Source of the DNA: Haloarcula vallismortis ATCC 29715
GTDB lineage: Archaea; Halobacteriota; Halobacteria; Halobacteriales; Haloarculaceae
Direction of reading: 5' to 3'
DNA: 64,000 nucleotides
Assembly: GCF_000337775.1 (NCBI RefSeq)
Contig: NZ_AOLQ01000007.1
Span: forward strand, 124,001 to 188,000
This document shows, piece by piece, positions 7,503 through 15,500 of this stretch (its first letter is position 1; every line of letters starts with the position of its first letter). A program made the position numbers and the translations under genes. The notes below the pieces were generated by a model. The model was not told the origin of the DNA and searched no databases. It was given only the letters and a program-made list of their open reading frames with translations.

Positions 7503-8276
7503 TTACGGCTCCGGTTCGGCGACGCGCTCTTCGCCGTCGAAGTGCGCGGAGTTGTCCCGCGGCTCGTAGCCAAGCACCTCTTTGGCGCGCTCGATGGAGT
7601 AGTACTTGCGGTCGTTGTCGGAGATGCCGTAGACGATCTCGTACTCGTAGTCGGCCTGCAGCGCGCAGTCGTGGATGTGGGCACAGTCTCGGTACGAGAG
7701 CCACATCGCCTGCCCACGCTCGTAGTCGATTGGCGGGTGGCCACGCGTGAGGTTGCCGATGCGGATGTTGCAGATGGAAAGTCCGTACTCGTCGTGATAA
7801 TAGCGGCCCAGCACCTCGCCGGTGGCTTTCGAGACGCCGTAGAGGTTGCCGGGACGGGGGAGTTCCGTCCCGTCGAGGCGATACTGGTCGTCCGGGCGGT
7901 ACATCTCGGGCGTGCGCTCGTCCGTTTCGAAGGAGCCGACGGCGTGGTTCGAGGACGCGAAGATGAACGTCTCGACGCCCTCGTCGACGGCGGCTTCGTA
8001 CATCTTCTGGGTGCCGTCGATGTTGTTTTCGAGGACGGAGTCCCAGGGGGCTTCCGGCCGAGGGTCGCCCGCCAGGTGGATGACGGCGCCGACGCCGTCC
8101 ATCGCCGCGGCCACGTCGCCCTCGCTCGATACGTCCCCGACGAGGTACTCGTGGTCGGGCTCCTCGGCGGGTGGGCTGTGGAACATGAGTTTCCACTCGT
8201 AGGCGTCCTCGAGGCCTTCGAGGATAGCCGCCCCGACAGCGCCGCCAGCGCCGGTGAGCAGAACCGGGTCGTCCAT
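7503..8276 (-). CDS. azf: Extended SDR, probable NAD-dependent glucose-6-phosphate dehydrogenase
   Basis: The 257-residue protein is an NAD(P)-binding Rossmann epimerase/dehydratase-type SDR. The dinucleotide loop is LLTGAGGAVGAAIL at residues 6-19, and the catalytic YxxxK is in NLYGVSKATGE. The start MDDPVLLTGAGG, the size and the sequence style match the archaeal zwischenferment of Haloferax, which oxidises glucose 6-phosphate with NAD+ in the oxidative pentose phosphate route. The gene name rests on recall; a generic NAD-dependent epimerase is the alternative. ATG 8276 is preferred over the upstream in-frame codon at 8303. Confidence 0.7.
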   Translation of the reverse strand: MDDPVLLTGAGGAVGAAILEGLEDAYEWKLMFHSPPAEEPDHEYLVGDVSSEGDVAAAMDGVGAVIHLAGDPRPEAPWDSVLENNIDGTQKMYEAAVDEGVETFIFASSNHAVGSFETDERTPEMYRPDDQYRLDGTELPRPGNLYGVSKATGEVLGRYYHDEYGLSICNIRIGNLTRGHPPIDYERGQAMWLSYRDCAHIHDCALQADYEYEIVYGISDNDRKYYSIERAKEVLGYEPRDNSAHFDGEERVAEPEP

Positions 8277-8350
8277 TCGTATGAGACGATACGTCGCACG
8301 CAATAGGTAGCTTGCGGTTCGCTTTTGTGTCGCCCAGCCGGACCGATTGT

Positions 8351-8698
8351 ATGGAACCCACAGCTCCGCAGGAGGCGTGTTTCGAAGCGGGCGTCAAGTT
8401 CGGGTCGCTGTATCACCAGTTTGCAGGGACACCAATCAGCCCCGACAGCGCCGATTCGCTCGCGGCGGCGATGGAGGAGGCCATAGAGAACCAGCCGTTC
8501 TGTGAGGCGGTCACCGTCAGCGTCCGCATGGGGGTACTCGAAGACGCTATTGCCGAGGGCGGAGCGGATTATACGGAACTCACCGGGCGGTTCATCGATG
8601 TCGAGATGCGCATCGAATACGAGGGAGTCACAGTCGAGACGAGCATGGCGATGGAAGACGGGTACCCGCTGATGCAGGTCGACGCGGTGCGAGACTGA
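8351..8698 (+). CDS. mptD: Dihydroneopterin aldolase, archaeal MptD type (DUF381)
   Basis: The 115-residue protein contains EACFEAGVKFGSLYHQFAG near the N-terminus, the signature of the archaeal DUF381/MptD family. MptD cleaves 7,8-dihydroneopterin to 6-hydroxymethyl-dihydropterin in pterin cofactor (folate or methanopterin-like) synthesis. I use ATG 8351, because the family begins just before this motif; the frame opens at 8312. It diverges from azf with a 74-base shared promoter region. Family assignment is by pattern recognition. Confidence 0.72.
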   Translation: MEPTAPQEACFEAGVKFGSLYHQFAGTPISPDSADSLAAAMEEAIENQPFCEAVTVSVRMGVLEDAIAEGGADYTELTGRFIDVEMRIEYEGVTVETSMAMEDGYPLMQVDAVRD

Positions 8699-8772
8699 AA
8701 TAGCCAGAGAGCGGCCTGAATCCCTGGCACAGCCCCGAAAATTTTACCAGAGGGGGCTGTGAGACTTCCGAC

Positions 8773-9879
8773 ATGGCCCTCCACGCAGTCGACGATATCG
8801 ACGATGCAATCGACGCGACCAAGTCGTTTCTGTTCCCGTTCGAGAAATGGACGTGGCTCCGGATGGCGTTCGTCGTGTTCTTCATCGGTGGTGGCGGTGT
8901 CGGACTGAACAACGTCCAGTCGTTCAGCAACCTCGGTGATTTCGGCGGGAACGGTGGACCGAGCGGCCCCGGCGGCCCGGGGAGCGACTTCCAGCTTGCT
9001 GCGCCACTCGAAAGCGTGGCGTCCCTGCCGGGGAACCTCGCCTTGCAAGTCTCAGGGCCCGGTGTCCCGTCCGGCGCGCCGGACGAGCTACTCGCTGGGG
9101 CCGGGCTCCTCGTGCTCGCCGTTGTCGGCCTTTTGATTCTGCTCGCACTCGCGTATGGCATCCTGAGCAACTTCATGGAGTTCGTGTTGACGCAGGCGCT
9201 TATCGACAGGGAGATTCACGTCCGGCAGTATTTCAACGAGCACGTCGGGAACGGGATACGGCTGTTCCTCTTCCGGCTTGCGCTTGGCGTTATCTGGCTC
9301 GGCATCGCACTCGTAATCGGTGCGGCCGTGTTCTTCCTGGCGCTCGGTGGAGAAGCCGCGAACGTCGGGGCATCAAGCATTCTCGCGCTCTCAGGGCTGG
9401 TCATCGCCGTGTTCGCAGTGTTTGCGATCAGCTACGGGATCGTCTTCGGCTTCACGACGGTGTTTGTCGTCCCGCTGATGACGGCAGATAATGACGGCGT
9501 TCTCTCCGGTTGGGCGCGGCTTTGGGGCTCCATCAAAAGCCAGCCGAAACAGTACCTCGCCTACCTGTTTTTCTCTATCGTCCTCCAGATCGGTGTCGGT
9601 ATCGTCGGTGCGATTCTCAGGATTATCGCGTTCATCGTCGTCGCGATTCCGGTCGGACTCGGTGCGTTTGCGCTGTATCTTGCCCTGCAGAACACTATCG
9701 GGATCGCCTTGGCCGGCGTTCTCGGCCTACTGGGCGGGCTGGTTTTCCTCGTCCTCAGCGCGCTGATTCAGGTGCCGCTGACGACGTTCCTGCGGTACTA
9801 CGCGATGCTTGTGCTGGGAGACATCGACGCCGACATGGACCCGATTCCAGAGGTGCGCTCGGATATCCGGACCAAGTAA
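8773..9879 (+). CDS. Multi-pass membrane protein of a haloarchaeal family
   Basis: This 368-residue protein starts MALHAVDDIDDAIDATKSF and has a first hydrophobic stretch near residues 34-46. A Gly/Pro/Ser-rich extracytoplasmic-looking loop follows (about 50-105), then about six more membrane segments rich in Val, Leu and Ile. It resembles a haloarchaeal membrane family I recall as DUF7544. There are no catalytic motifs. It may share transcription with the downstream DUF5790 gene 105 bases away. Transport or envelope roles are possible but unsupported. Confidence 0.75.
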   Translation: MALHAVDDIDDAIDATKSFLFPFEKWTWLRMAFVVFFIGGGGVGLNNVQSFSNLGDFGGNGGPSGPGGPGSDFQLAAPLESVASLPGNLALQVSGPGVPSGAPDELLAGAGLLVLAVVGLLILLALAYGILSNFMEFVLTQALIDREIHVRQYFNEHVGNGIRLFLFRLALGVIWLGIALVIGAAVFFLALGGEAANVGASSILALSGLVIAVFAVFAISYGIVFGFTTVFVVPLMTADNDGVLSGWARLWGSIKSQPKQYLAYLFFSIVLQIGVGIVGAILRIIAFIVVAIPVGLGAFALYLALQNTIGIALAGVLGLLGGLVFLVLSALIQVPLTTFLRYYAMLVLGDIDADMDPIPEVRSDIRTK

Positions 9880-9984
9880 TCACAACGGCTTTTCGGTTTC
9901 AGGATTGGCCGGGCGGTCGCGTCCTGCGGTTTCACTTTCACTTTCAGGCGGGCTTTTAATCCCTCACCACACCAATTGTTCTGT

Positions 9985-10425
9985 ATGAGTCAGTCAAGTC
10001 TGGACGACGACGAACTGTTCGGCGAGGCGGCAAACGAGATGCGAACCGATGTCGAGGAATCGCTCTCGAAGGCCCGCGACGCGCTCCCCGAAGCCGATTC
10101 AGTCTGGGACGTGGAGGCCGACAACACGCTTGGCGTGCTGAACTCGCTCAAGACGGCACTCGACGTGGGCGACGCCGAAGACCACCTCCGCGACGCGAAA
10201 AAGTGGTACACGATGGGTGAGCGCGCCGACGCTTTCGAGGACGCCGATGACCTCGCTGAGGAAATCGAGACCATCGCGGACCTCATCGACGACGTCGACG
10301 ACGCCCGTGAGCAGGTCGGTGACCTCACAGCGACGATTCCACAACTCCGCAGCACGCTCGAAGAGTTCGAGGGCGAAGACGGGGCGGACACAGAGGCGGA
10401 CGCCGACGCGGAAGCGGAAGCCTGA
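9985..10425 (+). CDS. DUF5790 family acidic coiled-coil protein
   Basis: The 146-residue product begins MSQSSLDDDELFGEAANEM and contains DVGDAEDHLRDAKKWYTMGERADAF, a pattern I recognise as the haloarchaeal DUF5790 family. It is very acidic and predicted largely helical, with an Asp/Glu/Ala tail (EADADAEAEA). ATG 9985 is chosen because it opens the conserved region; three codons earlier another start is possible. Cytoplasmic; function unknown. Confidence 0.75.
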   Translation: MSQSSLDDDELFGEAANEMRTDVEESLSKARDALPEADSVWDVEADNTLGVLNSLKTALDVGDAEDHLRDAKKWYTMGERADAFEDADDLAEEIETIADLIDDVDDAREQVGDLTATIPQLRSTLEEFEGEDGADTEADADAEAEA

Positions 10426-10577
10426 GTTTCCGAGCGGAGCGCGCCACACCCCGTGAACAGCGCTTAGCCCGTGCGTCGTCCAGCGGCTTTTTATCCATCA
10501 GTATCACATCGTAATCGGACCCGATACGGCGGGAGTCGCGACGCCGTTCTCTCAATAGAACACGGCGATAAGCCGTC

Positions 10578-11102
10578 TCAGACGATTGAATCCGGCCGCG
10601 TCGAGAAGTAGTGAAACACCGCGCCGAGGCCGATCCCGTAGACGACGTGAGCCACGAGCGTCAGCACCGCGTACAGCACAAGCGCCAGTCCGGACTGGCC
10701 GGTGTAGAAGGCCAACACGAACCCGGTCCACATCGCGGCGCCGAAGAAGGCCCCGCTGATGTGGTCCGACTGGCCCGGGAGGTACGCCTTCAGTGAGGCG
10801 AACAGCAGCGGCCACGGGAACATCCCGCCACCGAGGAAGATGAAGAATCCAAACAGTACCTCGGGGACGTAGCCGGTCAGACCCACGAGTTCGGTGAGGA
10901 TGGCGAAGTCGTCGAGGCTGAACGCGCCCAGCGACTGCGCGATGAGGAAGACGACCGACATCATCGCCGTCCCGACCAAACCGCCGGCGGCACCGACGAC
11001 GCCATCAGCGAGAATCCCAGCCAAGCTATCGAACTCTTCGACCTCTGTGAGGCCGTCGTCGTTGACCGGCGGGTCCTCGACGCCGGGTGACGTGTCTTCC
11101 AT
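10578..11102 (-). CDS. Membrane protein next to the oxidase operon (DUF6789-like)
   Basis: From ATG 11102 the protein has 174 residues: an acidic N-terminus, then about four hydrophobic segments with Gly-rich turns (GAAGGLVGTAMMSVV, VLFGFFIFLGGGMFPWPL). It recalls a haloarchaeal family (DUF6789) found near cytochrome oxidase genes. It diverges from coxB, so the two probably share a control region. An AT-rich element lies 24 bases before this ATG, which favours it over the in-frame ATG 11117. No catalytic residues are evident. Confidence 0.72.
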   Translation of the reverse strand: MEDTSPGVEDPPVNDDGLTEVEEFDSLAGILADGVVGAAGGLVGTAMMSVVFLIAQSLGAFSLDDFAILTELVGLTGYVPEVLFGFFIFLGGGMFPWPLLFASLKAYLPGQSDHISGAFFGAAMWTGFVLAFYTGQSGLALVLYAVLTLVAHVVYGIGLGAVFHYFSTRPDSIV

Positions 11103-11120
11103 GGTGTGCCGTAACATACC

Positions 11121-11130
11121 AATAAATAAA
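11121..11130 (-). promoter_or_regulatory. TATA-like box for the DUF6789-like gene
   Basis: The minus strand reads TTTATTTATT, centred about 24 bases before ATG 11102, the distance expected for an archaeal TATA box driving a leaderless transcript. Confidence 0.5.
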
Positions 11131-11211
11131 AAACTTCCCGCACACGTTTGGGTCCCGAAGTATATATGTCATAAATCCGTCCCCAATACCTATTACAGGG
11201 TGGGAAGAATC

Positions 11212-12000
11212 ATGAAGATAATGGCGGAACCCATGGTAGTATATACCGCGGCTGTGTTCCCCTTGCATGGCGGCGACGTGCGCGCACCCAGTGCGGTGTT
11301 CGACCAGATATTCGAGGTGTTCCTGCTTCTGGGGACGGCCGTCGGGGTTGTCGTCGTGGCCTACACGATGTACCACGCGCTCAAGTATCGCGACGACGGC
11401 GGCGGAACGGACCCGTACGCCGACAAGGTTGAGCGGCCGCAGATGGGCGAGATGCCGACCGGCGGTTCGGGCGGGCGGAAGGTGTTCTACTCGTTCAGCA
11501 TCAGCGCTATCATCGTCGTCTCGCTCATCGCCTGGACGTACTCGCAACTGCTGTACATCGAGGAGGGGCCCGATCCGGCACAGGAGGAGGCACTGGAGAT
11601 CGACGTCGAGGGCTACCGCTTCGGCTGGGACTTCATCTACCCGAACGGGCACACGACCAACACGCTCTACGTGCCACAGGACCGGGTGGTCAGATTACAG
11701 GTGACCGCGACGGACGTGTTCCACAACTTCGGCATCCCGGAGTTACGGGTCAAGACCGACGCCGTCCCGGGCCAATACACGTCGGCCTGGTTCACGGCCA
11801 ACGAAACGGGGACCTACGCCGCCAAGTGCTACGAGCTGTGTGGCAGCGGCCATTCGCTGATGACGACGGATGTGGTTGTGATGCCACAGGACGAGTACGA
11901 GGAGTGGTATGCGGAGACGAACGGGACAGCGGCGAGCGGCAACGAGACGGACAAGCGAATCGCGCCTGAGGCGACTGCCCTCGGAGGTGTCCCGGCATGA
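11212..12000 (+). CDS. coxB: Cytochrome c oxidase subunit II (CuA subunit)
   Basis: This subunit accepts electrons through its CuA centre and passes them to CoxA. From ATG 11212 it has 262 residues: two transmembrane helices (about 31-57 and 92-115), then a cupredoxin domain. CuA ligands are all visible: His171, then CYELCGSGHSLM giving Cys206, Glu208, Cys210, His214 and Met217. The open frame extends far upstream without coding character. A TATA-like CTATTA near 11192 lies about 29 bases before ATG 11221, so that second ATG could be the true leaderless start. The stop overlaps the coxA start (ATGA). Confidence 0.93.
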   Translation: MKIMAEPMVVYTAAVFPLHGGDVRAPSAVFDQIFEVFLLLGTAVGVVVVAYTMYHALKYRDDGGGTDPYADKVERPQMGEMPTGGSGGRKVFYSFSISAIIVVSLIAWTYSQLLYIEEGPDPAQEEALEIDVEGYRFGWDFIYPNGHTTNTLYVPQDRVVRLQVTATDVFHNFGIPELRVKTDAVPGQYTSAWFTANETGTYAAKCYELCGSGHSLMTTDVVVMPQDEYEEWYAETNGTAASGNETDKRIAPEATALGGVPA

Positions 12001-14567
12001 GCCAGGAACACGAACACGGGCTACCGCCCAAATCATCTGTCAGCCGGTGGTTTCTCACGACCAATCACAAGGACATCGGCGTCCTGTATCTGATTACCGC
12101 GCTGTTTTTCCTCGTCTTCGGCGGCGTCCTCGCCCTGCTGTTCCGTCTCGAACTGATCTCCCCAGGCGCTGACCTGCTGGGGTCGATGGGATACAATCAG
12201 GCGGTGTCGACCCACGGCCTGCTGATGGTGTTCTGGTTCATCTCGCCGTTTGCCTTCGGCTTCGCGAACTACCTCGTCCCGCTGCAGATCGGCGCGGACG
12301 ACCTCGCCTTCCCGCGGCTGAACGCCCTGTCGTACTGGCTGTACCTGTTCTCGGGTATCCTGATGGGCGTCTCTTTCTTCCAGGGGACCACCTTCGCGGG
12401 CGGGTGGACGATGTACGCCCCGCTGAACACGCCGGCGTACATCCCCGGCGAGGGACTTGGCGCGACTTCGGTCGTCCTGGCGCTCATCATGTTCACCGCC
12501 GCCGTGACGCTGGGGTCGGTGAACTTCCTGACGACGATGTATCGCATGCGCGCCGAAGGGCTCCGGATGCGGGATATCCCCATCTTCTCGCTGTCGATCA
12601 ACCTCACCGTCTGGATGATGCTGTTCGCGTTCGCGGCCCTGCTCGCGGCGCTGATGATACTCGCCTCCGACCACATCCTCGGGACGACCTACTTCCAGTA
12701 CTCAATCGACGGGACGACGATGGCGACCGACGCGGACAATCCGGGTGCATCGCTGTTGTGGGCCCATCTGTTCTGGTTCTTCGGCCATCCGGAGGTGTAC
12801 ATCGTCTTCTTCCCCGCGTTGGGCGTGATGGCCGAGTGCTTCCAGACCTTCACCGGCCGGCGGCTGGTCGGCCGTAAGTGGTTCATCATCTCGATGGTGC
12901 TGGTGGCGCTCCAGAGCTTCGTCGTCTGGATGCACCACATGTTCCTGACCGGCATCAACCTCCCCATCAAGACCATCTTCATGGCGACGACCATCGGGAT
13001 ATCGCTGCCCTTCGACCTGATGGTGTTCTCACTCATCTACACGATGGCGAAGGGGCGAGTCCGGTTTACCACGCCGTTCCTGTTCTCGCTGGGCGCGCTC
13101 ATCCTGTTCATCATCGGCGGCATCACCGGCGTGTTCCTCGGCGCAATCGTGCTCGACTACCAGTTCCGCGGGACCTACTGGGTCGTCGCCCACTTCCACT
13201 ACGTGATGGTCGCGGGCGCGACAGCCCTCTTTGGCGGCCTCTACTACTGGTATCCCAAGATAACGGGGAAGATGTACAACGAGACGCTGGGGAAGATACA
13301 GTTCGGCGTCTACTTCCTCGGATTCAATCTGCTGTACTTCCCGATGTTCATCGCCTGGGAGACGCCGCGGCGAGTGTTCGTCTACCCCGACGGCCTGCAG
13401 ATCTGGCACTCGATGGCGACCGTCGGCGGGTTCATTCTCGGTGCGAGCTTCCTCCTCATGTTCTACAATCTCTTCGTGAGCCTCTGGCGCGGTGAAGACG
13501 TCGGCCCAAACCCCTGGGAGTACGCCACCTCCGCCGAGTGGGCCGTCTCCTCGCCGCCGTCGCTGGAGAACTTCCCCGGCGTGCCGAGCTACGCCACCGG
13601 CAAACTGGAGTTCCTCGACGACGAGACGGTGGCCGAGCGGACCGAACGTACGCCCGGGGCCGCAGCCCACGGCCACGCAGCGACCGACGGCGGCACCGCG
13701 ACGGACGGCGGTGCAGTAACGGCGAGAACTGCGGTGACAGCCACCGCGATGGAGACGGCCCACGAAGTCGGCGGCGAGGACCACGCCAGCCACGCCAGTT
13801 TCTGGCCGTTCCTCGTCAGCCTCGGCGGGTTCATCGCCTTCCTCGGGCTCTCGGGCGTGCGAACGGGAAGCGTGTTCTACCTGTCGATAGCGGCTGTCGG
13901 CAGCCTAACGATGTTCGGCTCGCTCGTCGGGATGACCCGCGAGCCGTTCCACGCGCCGGAGATGGCCATCGCCGAGCGATGGCCCTTCTCCGAGGTCGAG
14001 AAGATGAAACTCGGGATGTGGACGTTCCTCGCCAGCGACATCGTCCTGTTCGGGGCGTTCATCGGCTCGTATGCCTTCGTCAGAGTGGCGTACGGCTGGA
14101 CGGCCTGGCACCACGACCTCATCCCCGCCGAGCACGTGACGATGCCCGGCCTCATCAACACGTACCTGTTGCTCACGTCGAGTTTCCTCGTCGTGCTGGC
14201 GATGGTCGCCGCCGAACGGGAGAGCAAACGGGGGACCGTCGCGGCGCTGGTCGGGACGTTTGCGCTCGGCGTCGGCTTCCTCATCAACAAGGGAATCGAG
14301 TGGAACCACCTGTTCCACATCAGCACAGAGACGTTCCCGAACGGCTGGAACCTCTCGACGAACATCGCGTCGTCGACGTTCTACCTGACGACTGGGCTGC
14401 ACGGGGCTCACGTCATCATCGGGCTCATCATCTGTGCGTACATGACCGTCAGGGCCTGGAACGGGGCCTACCAGGGCGACGACAGAGCCATCGAGTACTT
14501 CGGCCTGTACTGGCACTTCGTCGACATCGTCTGGCTGTTCCTGTTCCCCCTCTTCTACATCCTCTAG
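11997..14567 (+). CDS. coxA: Fused cytochrome c oxidase subunits I and III
   Basis: The 856-residue protein joins the haem-copper catalytic subunit to subunit III. In the CoxA part, His73 (low-spin haem), GHPEVY at 263-268 (CuB ligand His264, proton-channel Glu266, cross-linked Tyr268), His313-His314 (CuB) and HFH at 399-401 (haem ligands) are intact, which marks an A-type oxidase. A flexible Ala/Gly/Thr/His linker spans about 550-600. The rest matches subunit III, with five or more helices ending in FVDIVWLFLFPLFYIL. It overlaps coxB by four bases and is followed by coxD after four bases. Confidence 0.95.
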   Translation: MSQEHEHGLPPKSSVSRWFLTTNHKDIGVLYLITALFFLVFGGVLALLFRLELISPGADLLGSMGYNQAVSTHGLLMVFWFISPFAFGFANYLVPLQIGADDLAFPRLNALSYWLYLFSGILMGVSFFQGTTFAGGWTMYAPLNTPAYIPGEGLGATSVVLALIMFTAAVTLGSVNFLTTMYRMRAEGLRMRDIPIFSLSINLTVWMMLFAFAALLAALMILASDHILGTTYFQYSIDGTTMATDADNPGASLLWAHLFWFFGHPEVYIVFFPALGVMAECFQTFTGRRLVGRKWFIISMVLVALQSFVVWMHHMFLTGINLPIKTIFMATTIGISLPFDLMVFSLIYTMAKGRVRFTTPFLFSLGALILFIIGGITGVFLGAIVLDYQFRGTYWVVAHFHYVMVAGATALFGGLYYWYPKITGKMYNETLGKIQFGVYFLGFNLLYFPMFIAWETPRRVFVYPDGLQIWHSMATVGGFILGASFLLMFYNLFVSLWRGEDVGPNPWEYATSAEWAVSSPPSLENFPGVPSYATGKLEFLDDETVAERTERTPGAAAHGHAATDGGTATDGGAVTARTAVTATAMETAHEVGGEDHASHASFWPFLVSLGGFIAFLGLSGVRTGSVFYLSIAAVGSLTMFGSLVGMTREPFHAPEMAIAERWPFSEVEKMKLGMWTFLASDIVLFGAFIGSYAFVRVAYGWTAWHHDLIPAEHVTMPGLINTYLLLTSSFLVVLAMVAAERESKRGTVAALVGTFALGVGFLINKGIEWNHLFHISTETFPNGWNLSTNIASSTFYLTTGLHGAHVIIGLIICAYMTVRAWNGAYQGDDRAIEYFGLYWHFVDIVWLFLFPLFYIL

Positions 14568-14571
14568 AACA

Positions 14572-14838
14572 ATGGACTGGAAAGGCTACACCGTCATATA
14601 CGTCGTGTTGTTCGTGTTCGCAACCGCACAGGCCGTCGTCGAGTTCGCCGGCCTCGTCGACAGCGCCTACTGGGCCGCCTTCGGGCTCATCATGGTGCTG
14701 TCGGTCATCAAGGCCGTCGGCGTCGCCGCCTACTACCAGCACCTCCGCTGGGAACCCCGCGCCGTCACGTACCTCGTACTGGGCGGCACCGTCGCCGCGC
14801 TCGCGCTGACCGGCGCAGCGGCGTACTCGATACTGTGA
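14572..14838 (+). CDS. coxD: Cytochrome c oxidase subunit IV-like membrane protein
   Basis: The 88-residue protein has three hydrophobic helices: after MDWKGYT, around 44-56 and at the C-terminus. It contains VLSVIKAVGVAAYYQHLRWE, typical of prokaryotic CoxD/caa3 subunit IV. It lies four bases after the coxA-C stop and is probably translated with it. It likely stabilises the oxidase in the membrane. Confidence 0.85.
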   Translation: MDWKGYTVIYVVLFVFATAQAVVEFAGLVDSAYWAAFGLIMVLSVIKAVGVAAYYQHLRWEPRAVTYLVLGGTVAALALTGAAAYSIL

Positions 14839-14858
14839 GTAGCAAAGCAGCCTGAAAA

Positions 14859-15299
14859 TCAAGCCACCAACTGGAAGCCAATGGCGATGAGAAAGAGCAC
14901 GCCGGCGACGGTTGCGGATTCCGCGACGGCCAGCGAGCGGGGGTGGCCGCGGCGCGTCGCCGACAGGTAGACGCCAAACAGCAGGTAGCCACAGAGGCCC
15001 GCCCCACCGACCACGGCGACCACAAGCCCCGCTGTCGCCTGCGTCTCGACGGGGCCGGAGATAGACGCGACGACGCCGATCAGGAGGCCGACGGCCAGCA
15101 CCGCGAACCCGGCGACCCAGACCAGTGGCTGGTCAGCGTACGCCTCGAACCGGCTCTCGCGGTCGCTCGCCGGAGACTGGCTGCTCGTCGACGCCCGCGG
15201 GCTGTACTGATACCAGCCGTGCCCGCGGACCATCCATGTGACTACCGCTATCACCAGCACCCCCATCAGTGCCGTGCTAACGAGGTACGTGGTTGCCAT
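14859..15299 (-). CDS. Membrane protein convergent with the oxidase operon
   Basis: From ATG 15299 (MATTYLVSTALMG) there are 146 residues with about four membrane helices: an N-terminal one, a polar Ser/Arg/Glu loop at about 30-55, then three Val/Gly-rich segments. A homologue commonly accompanies halobacterial cox genes, but I cannot name a family. The 3' end is 20 bases from coxD on the opposite strand. An accessory role in respiration is a guess from context. Confidence 0.7.
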   Translation of the reverse strand: MATTYLVSTALMGVLVIAVVTWMVRGHGWYQYSPRASTSSQSPASDRESRFEAYADQPLVWVAGFAVLAVGLLIGVVASISGPVETQATAGLVVAVVGGAGLCGYLLFGVYLSATRRGHPRSLAVAESATVAGVLFLIAIGFQLVA

Positions 15300-15370
15300 G
15301 TGATAGCAGTACAACACAACGCGTAATAATCATTTGTACTCGGTCGACCAACAGTCGATGTTTTCGCCGG

Positions 15371-15500
15371 GTCAATCGTCGACAGGTGCTGATTTCTGAC
15401 GGCTTGGACATAGTATCCTCGCCGAGTCAGTCGTCGGCAACTGCTACTAACTGACGGTTCGAACATTGCGTTCTCACGGCGTCAGTCATCAGCATCTGTC
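15371..15500. repeat. Degenerate 55-bp tandem repeat reaching into the ABC exporter 3' end
   Basis: GTCAATCGTCG at 15371, GTCAGTCGTCG at 15426 and GTCAGTCATCAGCATCTG at 15481 start three copies exactly 55 bases apart. TGCT and CTGACGG are also shared inside the first two copies. The third copy contains the stop codon and last codons of the ABC exporter (minus strand), so the spacer appears to be built from duplications of the gene's tail. Confidence 0.6.

Noticed and set aside
7485-8306. 273-aa plus-strand frame
   Set aside because: It is the antisense shadow of azf; composition and the SDR motifs favour the minus strand.
8312-8350. Longer N-terminus for mptD
   Set aside because: The extra residues are not family-like; the conserved protein starts at 8351.
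10894-11211. 106-residue N-terminal extension of CoxB
   Set aside because: It runs antisense through the divergent membrane-protein gene and crosses both promoters.
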